Positions 10,279 through 17,808 of a stretch of DNA of 64,000 nucleotides are shown here, in pieces. The notes under the pieces are model-generated. The model saw only the letters and a list, made by a program, of their open reading frames with translations. It had not been told where the DNA came from and made no database searches. Each line of letters opens with the position of its first letter. The first letter of the stretch is position 1. Source of the DNA: Moesziomyces globuligerus (lineage: Eukaryota; Basidiomycota; Ustilaginomycetes; Ustilaginales; Ustilaginaceae); NCBI GenBank assembly GCA_030849465.1, contig JARVLF010000015.1, positions 868,001 through 932,000 of the forward strand, read 5' to 3'. Both the position numbers and the translations under genes were made by a program.

Positions 10279-11220
10279 CTAGAGGCCGGCTGGCATCATC
10301 ATGTCTTTTGTCACTGCGTCTTCTGCGTCCTGACCGTCGTCCTCGTCGTCCTCGTCGTCGTCTTCCATCTCCTCGTCGTCCTCGTCCGCCTCGGCGTCGC
10401 CGTTGGTCTTCTGGGCCTTGGCGGCGCCGTTGCTCTTGCGGTCTCTGGACCAGCCGTTGTCGCTGGGGGCGCGCAGCTTACCGGCCTGGTTGCCGACAAG
10501 CTCCTGGTCGCGCTCGGACAGATCGATGAGGTGAAGTCCGCGCTCTCCCTTGTCCTCCTCGGCGTCGGCAGCGCTCCAGTAGGCGAGGGGGATGAGGCGG
10601 AATTGGGCCATGTGGACGAGGATGTGCTTGAGAATCTGTGCCTGATTCGAGGTGAGGGTCTGGCCCTCCTTGCACACAGTGTAGTTCTGGAGGAGGGTGG
10701 GGATGCCGCGCTTCAGTTCGGTGGGCATGCCGAGCTGCCTGAGTTGCGGCTCGACGGGGTGCGGGAGTGTGTCTGGCGGGTTGGAGCGCGCCATGACGGG
10801 GCCCTCGGGGAGCTCGATGGTCTCGGTGGCCTTGGAGCCGCCGCGGGCAAAGTCGACGCGCTGGTAGTCCTTGAACCAGTCAATGACCTCTGCGGGCGGG
10901 CTCTCGGTGAAGAGGAGACCGACGTCGCCCGAAAGGCGCTGGCTGATGCCGCTGATGCCGGACCTGACCTCCTCCTCCTCGGTCATGCCGAGCGCAAGCG
11001 CAAGCACCTTGAGCTTGCCGAAGAAGATCTTGGAGCCCTTCCAGAGATCGCGCACCTCCTTGAGGTAGTTGTTGCGCATCGAGTGGTGGCCGAGGATCCA
11101 GACATAGGGGAACTCCTGCGCAGCATCGCGCACCTTGTCGATGAGATTTGCCTTGTCCTCCTTGGTCTTCTTGTCGGTGCGCGTGAGCGACACGATCTTG
11201 GCTCGCTTGGCGCGGGGCAT
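10279..11220 (-). CDS. MRT4: Ribosome assembly factor Mrt4 (P0 paralogue)
   Basis: A 313-residue single-exon ORF starts at ATG 11220. The N-terminus (MPRAKRAKIVSLTRTDKK) and the following uL10-like domain (WILGHHSMRNNYLKEVRDLW, then KIFFGKLKVLALALG) are typical of Mrt4. Mrt4 occupies the P0 site on pre-60S particles in the nucleolus and is later exchanged for P0 in the cytoplasm. An insertion-domain segment with DTLPHPVEPQLRQLGMPTEL is present at about residues 150-175. Unlike P0, it does not end with the acidic P-protein motif. It has a long acidic low-complexity tail (DEDDEEMEDDDEDDEDD) at about 275-297. It is divergently oriented to LIA1, with 536 bp between the starts. Confidence 0.93.
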   Translation of the reverse strand: MPRAKRAKIVSLTRTDKKTKEDKANLIDKVRDAAQEFPYVWILGHHSMRNNYLKEVRDLWKGSKIFFGKLKVLALALGMTEEEEVRSGISGISQRLSGDVGLLFTESPPAEVIDWFKDYQRVDFARGGSKATETIELPEGPVMARSNPPDTLPHPVEPQLRQLGMPTELKRGIPTLLQNYTVCKEGQTLTSNQAQILKHILVHMAQFRLIPLAYWSAADAEEDKGERGLHLIDLSERDQELVGNQAGKLRAPSDNGWSRDRKSNGAAKAQKTNGDAEADEDDEEMEDDDEDDEDDGQDAEDAVTKDMMMPAGL

Positions 11221-11756
11221 CTTGGGTGGTGTATGAGTGCGTGAGCCTTCGAGCGATGATGGTCAAGAGGGTGATGGTGGCCGTACCAGTGACAGAGCGG
11301 GTCCGGGGTCAGACGCTGCGCACAGCAGCTTGGCTCGACTGTACAGGGCTCGGCTTCAATCACCAAAAAAAAAAGCCAGCTGCAGCCAGCATCCAGCAAC
11401 GGCAAAATTTCGTTTACATTTTCTTCTCAACGACCCTAGGCAACCCTGACCCTTCTTTTTTTTCGCAGCTGTCCAGGCCGCGCCTGCCTGACCAACGCTT
11501 ATGTGATCTCGCTTTTTTTTTTGAGGCCAGCCTCGAATTTTTGGAAGGCGGCCTTGGATTTAGAGCTTCAGATCGAGCGAGACCCGCAGAGCGCAGCCTG
11601 GAGAACCGAAGCAGCAATTCGAGGTGCATCTGATTAGCCTGAGGACGCAGCTGCTGCACGAAGCACTTGCGGCTGCATCCAAACCTCGAGCTCTCTCTCC
11701 TGAACAACATCACCATAGCCTCATCGCAGCGCGTTCTTCGCATCCACTGTAACAAC
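11221..11756. other. Divergent MRT4/LIA1 promoter region
   Basis: A 536-bp region between two ATGs read in opposite directions. It contains three homopolymeric A/T tracts (A-rich near 11365-11375, T-rich near 11455-11465 and 11510-11522). These are typical nucleosome-depleting poly(dA:dT) elements of fungal promoters. I did not find a convincing TATA box. Confidence 0.55.
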
Positions 11757-12857
11757 ATGGCTGCCGTCGCCACCACCAACATGAACGCGCTCGAGAAGAG
11801 CCTGTGCGACTTCTCAGGCGCTACGCCGCTCGACCAGCGCTTCCGCTCGCTCTTCACGATCAAGGGCCTTGCGGCCACCTCGGACGAGCACATGCAACGA
11901 GCCATCTCGATCATCTCGGCCGCCTTCTCGGACGACTCGGCGCTGCTCAAGCACGAGCTCGCCTACGTACTCGGCCAGCTGGAGGATGCGCGGGCGCTCC
12001 CTACGCTCAAGCGGGTGCTGCAGGACGTCGCCCAGGACGCCATGGTGCGCCACGAGGCGGCTGAGGCGATGGGTGCCATCTCTGACCCGAGCGTTCTGCC
12101 CGTGCTCGAGCAGTACCGCACCGACGCCGACGTGAGCGTCCGCGAGACCTGCGAGCTCGCCATCTCCAAGATCAACTTCGACAACTCGGCCGAAGGCAGG
12201 GCGCTCAAGCAGGCCAAGGCGCAGGCGAAGGAGGCCGAGGAACAGAGCGGACTTGGCGGTGTCGAATCAGCGTTCAAGCCTATCGACCCTGCCCCGGCAA
12301 TGACACCCGCAGCTAGCAAGGAGGCTGCTCAGCAGCAGGCCAATGGCGTCCAGTACGACGCTTCGCAGGTTCCGCTCTTCCGGGATACCTTGCTCGACAC
12401 AAAGCTCTCGCTCTTCGAGCGCTACCGCGCCATGTTCGCGCTCAGGAACGTTGCTCACGCAGGAGGCGAGGGTGCAGTTCAGGCCGTGCTAGCGCTCGCA
12501 TCGGGTCTCAAGGACGGCTCGGCGCTGTTTAGGCACGAAATTTGCTTCGTGTTCGGTGAGCTCTGCCACCCGGCTTCCATCCCGAGCATGGTGCAGGTGC
12601 TCAACGACGACAGCGAACACGAGATGGTCCGTCATGAGGCTGCAGAGGCTCTCGGCGGCATCGTGGAAGAAGGTCAGGAGGATTCGGATGCCAAGAACAA
12701 CGACTTTGCCCTCGTCATGGACACCCTCAAGAAGTGGGCGCATGACATGGAGGCGCCACGTGTGGTCCGTGAGAGCTGCGTCGTTGCCCTCGACGAGCTC
12801 GCTTACAACAACGACCCAACCCAGTTCCACCGCATCGAAACCACCGCATCTGCCTAA
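11757..12857 (+). CDS. LIA1: Deoxyhypusine hydroxylase
   Basis: The product is 366 residues from ATG 11757 (context AACAACATGG). The frame is open further upstream but has no upstream ATG that improves the family match. The protein is built of HEAT-like repeats in two halves joined by a Glu/Gln/Ala-rich linker (about 165-200). It carries the four His-Glu pairs that bind the di-iron centre: H66-E67, H99-E100, H260-E261 and H293-E294. The enzyme hydroxylates deoxyhypusine on eIF5A, completing hypusine synthesis in the cytosol. Length and repeat symmetry fit a complete enzyme. It converges on GID8, with 283 bp between the stops. Confidence 0.95.
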   Translation: MAAVATTNMNALEKSLCDFSGATPLDQRFRSLFTIKGLAATSDEHMQRAISIISAAFSDDSALLKHELAYVLGQLEDARALPTLKRVLQDVAQDAMVRHEAAEAMGAISDPSVLPVLEQYRTDADVSVRETCELAISKINFDNSAEGRALKQAKAQAKEAEEQSGLGGVESAFKPIDPAPAMTPAASKEAAQQQANGVQYDASQVPLFRDTLLDTKLSLFERYRAMFALRNVAHAGGEGAVQAVLALASGLKDGSALFRHEICFVFGELCHPASIPSMVQVLNDDSEHEMVRHEAAEALGGIVEEGQEDSDAKNNDFALVMDTLKKWAHDMEAPRVVRESCVVALDELAYNNDPTQFHRIETTASA

Positions 12858-13140
12858 TCTTGCCACCTTGACCACTTCGGCTTCGTCGCCTTGCATCTTA
12901 GATCTCTCGACTTCTCTGACTTTTCCACTCTGTACACTACCATATTGCTCGCTTCAATCCCATCAGCACAACCCTGAAGAGGCTACGCGTGGCCGTGCTC
13001 GTGTGTGCGAAAGCGATGATGCGAACGATTGCAAAGAGAACGATGGCGAAAGGGGTACTAGTACAGTGCGTCAAGACAGCGAAGACGAGCATAACAGGGT
13101 ATCTGGGTTTTGCGAAACTTGGCGGGAGACCTGATGGGAA

Positions 13141-14597
13141 TCAAACAGCAAGAGCTGTGCTTGGCTCGGCGACGGGCGCCTCCTCAGCGGTAGCACCGAT
13201 GCCGAGGGCGCCCTCGAGATCGAGATGGGGGAACTCCCATTTGCCCGGGCCGGTGGGGCCCATGAGCTCCTCGGTATACTTGAGTATCTTGATGAGCTGA
13301 GGCAGTTTGGGCTCTCGGCCCTGGCTTTGGGACGCGAGGATGGCGGCGTTGAGTTCTCCGGCGGTCTTGAGGCGCTGACTCGGCGAGAGCAACTCGGCGA
13401 CGTGGCTAGGCGCCGCGAGAGGGCCAGTGGCAGCCATGCCCGTCGCCTTGGGGACGTCGAAGGCCAGCAGCGCCATGGTGCGCTCCAGCTCCGGCAGCAA
13501 GTCTGGATGCTCTTCGCCGCGCGGAGCGAGTTCCTCTGCGGCAAAAGCGAGCGCCTCGTTGACCATGCCAGCTCGGATGAGCTCGATTAGACGCTGCTGC
13601 TGCAGGTGGAAGAAGAGCAGCGGGTTGTTGTCCAAGATCTAAGTTGCAAAAGCCAGAGGGCGGAAGCGTGTCAGAACCATTGCACCCGGCGGAGAGCCCT
13701 GAGCGCAGGGCGATGGGGGAGCCAGCAGCAGGAGACATCGACAGCTTTGCCATCGGAGCGCTCGCGAGGCATGTGTGAGCGCGAGTAGTCAGGTCTTGTA
13801 TATTGGTGTAAAACGGTATCCGCACATAGACTCCCACTGGAGCCCGTTGCTAAGCGTGGTGCATGAAAAGTTTGTCATCATTCGAGGATAAACCCCAGTG
13901 CTTCGGCCGCCTCTGCGGGCTCGATGTCCTCGATGGTCGCGCTGCCGGTGTACCTCCTGCTGTTCCCTCGTCGTGACGTATCGAACTTACCTCTGGATCG
14001 AGCTCGTTGACGCGGCCGATGGCGTCGTCAATGTCGCCGCGCTGGATGGCGCCGCGAATGATCATACGGTTGAGGATGCTCTCCGAGTCGACAAAGGGCT
14101 TGAGGCCGCTCTCCCTGCTGAAGCAGTCGGCTGCATCTTTGTAGCCCTCGATGACGAGATAGTCCATGACGAGCCGATTGAGATCCCTATGGCGTACGAG
14201 GTAGCGCGGACAGACAAAAGAAATGCAAAGCACGAGTCAGTATGCTTGTATTCAGCATAAGGTACGGTCCATACGCTCGTGGCAGTGTTCCAGGCGGCAA
14301 ATTGCACCTCGCTCGACGGATCAGTGGGCATAAGTAAAATGGTTTTCCTCATCAGATGTAGGAGAGATTCCCACTTTGCGTCAAGTCTCATCATTCGAGT
14401 CGAGCGAGGCGGAATGTACGCAGGTTGCACGCAAGGCTGGATGGGCGGTTCGGACTGCAGCTTCGACCGGACGGAAGCTTGTTGGAGGCACTGCCATACG
14501 GAGGCATCGGCGTAGATGGAATCACTTACTCTTTTGCGACCTTGATGGACGAGAGCTGCCTCTCCCACTCCGACTTCTTCAATGGCGCCTTGGACAT
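13141..14597 (-). CDS. GID8: GID complex subunit Gid8 (LisH-CTLH-CRA), three exons
   Basis: Exons are 14597-14530, 14186-13991 and 13638-13141, giving 253 residues. Junctions are donor GTAAGT at 14529 with acceptor TAG ending at 14187, and donor GTAAGT at 13990 with acceptor TAG ending at 13639; both introns have a CTGAC branch motif. The first junction restores VAKEDLNRLVMDYLVIEGYK. Residues ~24-56 are a LisH motif, ~60-118 a CTLH domain (FFHLQQQRLIELIR) and the rest a CRA region. Gid8/Twa1 is a scaffold subunit of the GID/CTLH E3 ubiquitin ligase, which degrades gluconeogenic enzymes in yeast. The introns (343 and 352 nt) are about four times longer than other introns in the window, and each holds a snoRNA-like element. 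Confidence 0.93.
13787..13886 (-). ncRNA. Candidate intronic box C/D snoRNA, U32/snR40-like 18S guide
   Basis: It lies inside GID8 intron 2. On the minus strand a perfect C box ATGATGA (13881-13875) is followed 82 nt later by a D box CTGA (13792-13789). Just after the C box, CATGCACCAC (13865-13856) is perfectly complementary to the conserved 18S rRNA segment GTGGTGCATG. One nucleotide later comes a degenerate D' box CTTA (13854-13851). This puts the same C five nucleotides upstream of D' as in the vertebrate U32 guide (18S G1328; yeast snR40, G1271, from memory). The segment before D also matches 18S GTCTTGTAATTGG with one extra nucleotide. I found no good terminal stem and no clear C' box. 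Ends are approximate. Confidence 0.62.
14310..14406 (-). ncRNA. Candidate intronic box C/D snoRNA, 25S rRNA guide
   Basis: It lies in the centre of GID8 intron 1, 123 nt from each splice site. On the minus strand, reading 5' to 3', it has the stem CGCTCGAC (14406-14399), C box ATGATGA (14394-14388), an internal C'-like TGATGA (about 14355-14350), D box CTGA (14324-14321) and the complementary stem GTCGAGCG (14317-14310), which pairs over 8 bp. The total length of 97 nt is normal for the class. Between C and C', AGTGGGAATCTC (14375-14364) is complementary over 12 nt to the conserved 25S/28S rRNA segment GAGATTCCCACT. The D' box is degenerate, so the exact methylated nucleotide is not fixed. 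The guide preceding D has no target that I recognise. Confidence 0.68.
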
Positions 14598-15724
14598 GGT
14601 GGTAGTGGAAGGATGTGGTCTGGCAAACCACAACAGATGCGATGGATGCTTGGGGCTGCGAGGGTCCGCCCTGTCCAGGAGCGAGGGCCACCTGGAGGTG
14701 ACGGTGGTGGCAGGAGGAGAAAGAGCAAGGAGCTGAGTTGGAAGTGCTAGCGCTGGGACAGTTCGAAAATTTTCCAGCGGGACCGAATGGAGAGTGGGTC
14801 GAGGCAGGGCGCAGAGATGTGACAGCGCAGGTTTGACGCTGCTAGAGTGGAAGCCGAGATGGAGGAGGGAGGGAGCGTGATTGGCTGGCCGAATCGCGTC
14901 GAGCTGCAAGTTGGGATTCGCCTGCAGCCTCAGCCTCTGCGACTGTGACTGCCTGCTGGAGCTCGATTTCTGGGATTTCAGCCGCAGAGTCGAGGTCTGC
15001 GTTTCGCTTGTCTCCGATTTCCGGCCGGAAGCTGCGCAGGCTTGGGCCGCAATTCGATCACGCTGGCCCAAGCTCAGTCAGTCTACGCCCTGTGGAGGCA
15101 GACTTGGATTCGAATCGAGTTGATGTCGTCTTTATCCACCCACTCCCACCATCCCAACATCGTCGCAATCCTCAGGGCTTCACTCGCTCAAGGGATTCCA
15201 GGTTTGCAGCAACACAGTCAGCAAAAGTACCTACCCAATACAGCCAGCAATTCCATCAATTGCCCTCCTGTCTTCGGGTCCTCGATTCATTGACGCTACC
15301 GCATCGAAATTGCTGGCTCTGTTGCTTCTCGAGCTCGGCTTGTACCCGCTGTCGTCTCTCCCTCATTCTCCTGATCCCCCTATCCACCCCCTTCCCACTG
15401 CTGCTTCCCTTCGGCTGTAGCTCTGTAAGCCGTTGCCGTTCCTCGCTCGAGAGTTGATGCTGGTGAATGATCAATTCCTTTTGTCTCTTCGCTGATTGTC
15501 CTGCCGCGACGCATTCGAGGCAGTAGCCGTGAAGCGCTTTCCCTTCCAACCACTGAACCCGACGTACGCCGTCCATCTGACGCCGTTCCAGCCACCCTTT
15601 GCTCAACCTATCGCATCGCCATCCATTAGGACGCCCAGTTTACCGGCCAGCCTTCCTCGCCTTTCACACAGCGATCTTCCCGAGCTTCATCCGCTCTTGA
15701 CCGGATCGGATCGACATCGCCACC
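14598..15724. other. Divergent GID8/MPE1 intergenic region
   Basis: 1.1 kb between divergent starts. The right half is C/T-rich on the plus strand (for example near 15355-15415 and 15600-15665), as expected for an MPE1 promoter and leader. It contains short upstream ORFs, but none is convincing as a gene. I see no RNA gene or repeat. Confidence 0.55.
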
Positions 15725-17623
15725 ATGGCTTCCGCATCCGTATACTACAAGTTCAAGTCCCAGAAGGAGCCTTCGCGCATCACCTTCGACGGCACCGGAA
15801 TCTCGGTATGGGACCTCAAGCGCGAGATCATCCTCCAGAACAAGATGGGCCGAGGAACCGACTTTGACCTCGGCATCTACAATGCCGACACCAACGACGA
15901 GTACAAGGACGACAACTTTCTCGTGCCCAGGTCCACCCAGGTCATCGTGCGCCGCTTGCCGCCCTCCAAGCCTGGTCGCGGAACCGCTCAGATCTACGTG
16001 GCCGACATCAATGGCGCTGCCGACACCACTGGCGCGAGCCGTTTCTCGGGCACAGCCAACGCCTCGGGTGTCAAAGGTACAGATGCTCGCTCCCAGTCCT
16101 ATCGCGGCCCCATGACGATGAGGTTCGACCAGAGGGATGTGGGTGCAGCACAGCCGCCACCGCCCGGGGGACCGTCGTCGAGCGCAGCTGGCCTCGACCC
16201 TTCTGTGGCGCCCAAGGGTGACGAAGCCGATCGCATCGCTGCCATGTTTCAGGCCACCACCGAGCAGTGGGACGAGACTCAGGAACGCATGTCGCACGCA
16301 ACCTACCGCGACCGATCGGGTCAGGTGCGTCGTGGAGGTCCTCCTCGGCCCATGACGACGCAGCGCCCACAGCACATGCCCGACCGCCCGCCACCGATCG
16401 GCTATGTCTGCTTCCGATGCGGCAAGCCCGGACACTGGATCCAAGACTGCCCCACCAACGACGACAAGGAGTACGACAACCGTCCGCGCTTCAAGCGCAC
16501 GACGGGTATTCCCAAATCGATGCTCAAGACAGTAGAGCAGCCCACGGACGAGGACCAACGCGCTGGTGTCATGCTCACTGCCGACGGCACCTACGTGGTT
16601 GCGCGGGTCGACCAGGAGTCTTGGCGACGCAACCGCGTGCGCACCAAGCCCCTCACCCAGTCCGACGTCTACCAGTCGCCGCCCACCGATACCTCGCTGG
16701 CCTGTCCGTTGTGCTCCAAGCTGCTGCGAGAGGCGGTCGTGACGCCTTGCTGCAAGACCAAGTACTGCGAAGAGTGCATCCAGACGCATCTGCTCGAGCA
16801 CGAGTTCATGTGTGCCGAGTGCGACAAGCGCATCGCCGATCTCGAGCAGCTCAAGCCGGACGAAGAGACGCGCAAGAAGGTCAAGGAGTACATCAAGGAG
16901 ACCATCGAGCAGAGCGAGCGCGAGCTCGAGGAAGATTCGCGCAAGGACGGCCAAGGCGAAGCGGGCGACGCCGGAGATAGATCCGACAGCAAAGCCGACC
17001 TGCCAGGACGAGAAAACCAGCGTAACGACAAGTCCAGCGGCGGGCATGACGACAAGGACGAGCAGGCGCAGCGCTCGGCGTCTCAGACGGACCAGGAGCT
17101 GGCCTATGGCGATGCAAGCGGGGGGACGGGTCAAGGCTCGGCGGGCGGTGTGGTGTTCAACCCGCAGATGGTGCAGCAGATTATGATGATGATGCAGAAT
17201 CCGCAGCTGCCGCCGCCGATGCGGATGCAGTTGCAAATGCAGCTCCAGATGCAGCAATTCGCCTTCATGCAGCAGATGCAGCAACAGGCAGGAGCGGGCT
17301 CGCAGGCTACACCGATGCAGATGCCACAGATGCCACCGATGCCGCCGATGGGTCAGATGGGCCAAATGGGCTCAATGCGCATGGGGCCCATGTCGAGCGC
17401 GACCGCGCCCATGTCTTGGGGCCAACAGCAGGCGGCTCAGGCGACCAACCCATACAGCAACCGCTCGCAGCCCACCGATGAGGCTTCGGCGTACATGCGC
17501 ATTCCCGTCAACCAGGCACGCACAAGGCCCACGGGAAACAAACGTGACCGCCCCACCGACTTTACCGAAGTCGGCAGCAACGGCAACGAGTCCTCTAAAT
17601 CCGCTCGCACCTCTGACCGTTGA
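15725..17623 (+). CDS. MPE1: Cleavage/polyadenylation factor subunit Mpe1 (RBBP6 family)
   Basis: A 632-residue single-exon ORF starts at ATG 15725 in a strong context (CACCATGG). Residues ~5-80 form a ubiquitin-like DWNN domain (SVYYKFKSQKEPSRITFDGT). A CCHC zinc knuckle uses C229, C232, H237 and C242. A RING/U-box-like domain begins at C327-C330 (CPLCSKLL) and continues through CCKTKYCEECI and CAEC to about residue 375. The C-terminal part is low complexity, with a Met/Gln/Pro-rich tract at about residues 478-565. Mpe1 is an essential subunit of the mRNA 3'-end cleavage and polyadenylation factor in the nucleus. The domain order matches yeast Mpe1 and the N-terminus of human RBBP6. It converges on LRO1, with 185 bp between stops. 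Confidence 0.95.
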   Translation: MASASVYYKFKSQKEPSRITFDGTGISVWDLKREIILQNKMGRGTDFDLGIYNADTNDEYKDDNFLVPRSTQVIVRRLPPSKPGRGTAQIYVADINGAADTTGASRFSGTANASGVKGTDARSQSYRGPMTMRFDQRDVGAAQPPPPGGPSSSAAGLDPSVAPKGDEADRIAAMFQATTEQWDETQERMSHATYRDRSGQVRRGGPPRPMTTQRPQHMPDRPPPIGYVCFRCGKPGHWIQDCPTNDDKEYDNRPRFKRTTGIPKSMLKTVEQPTDEDQRAGVMLTADGTYVVARVDQESWRRNRVRTKPLTQSDVYQSPPTDTSLACPLCSKLLREAVVTPCCKTKYCEECIQTHLLEHEFMCAECDKRIADLEQLKPDEETRKKVKEYIKETIEQSERELEEDSRKDGQGEAGDAGDRSDSKADLPGRENQRNDKSSGGHDDKDEQAQRSASQTDQELAYGDASGGTGQGSAGGVVFNPQMVQQIMMMMQNPQLPPPMRMQLQMQLQMQQFAFMQQMQQQAGAGSQATPMQMPQMPPMPPMGQMGQMGSMRMGPMSSATAPMSWGQQQAAQATNPYSNRSQPTDEASAYMRIPVNQARTRPTGNKRDRPTDFTEVGSNGNESSKSARTSDR

Positions 17624-17808
17624 GATCCCTCATCCTGTACTTTTACACACGTCGATCACCATTCTGCACATTGAGTGGTCCGAGCTGGTGCTTCTACAGC
17701 GACAGCGCGCGCATGTGTATTGCGGAGTGACAGAGATTAGATGGACGAGTAAGATAGCAAGCGAATGGTCTTCCGTGAGGGTCTGCAGCCGTGAGATTTG
17801 GTGGCAGA

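Noticed and set aside
11667..11756. N-terminal extension of LIA1
   Set aside because: Begins with TTG and adds 30 residues with no family similarity; ATG 11757 has a good context and matches the family start.
15042..15293. 83-codon plus-strand ORF in the MPE1 upstream region
   Set aside because: No recognisable family, and it lies within the expected promoter or leader. It could be an upstream ORF but cannot be supported.
15626..17365. 579-codon ORF antisense to MPE1
   Set aside because: A shadow of the GC-rich codon bias of MPE1; the sense frame has clear domains.
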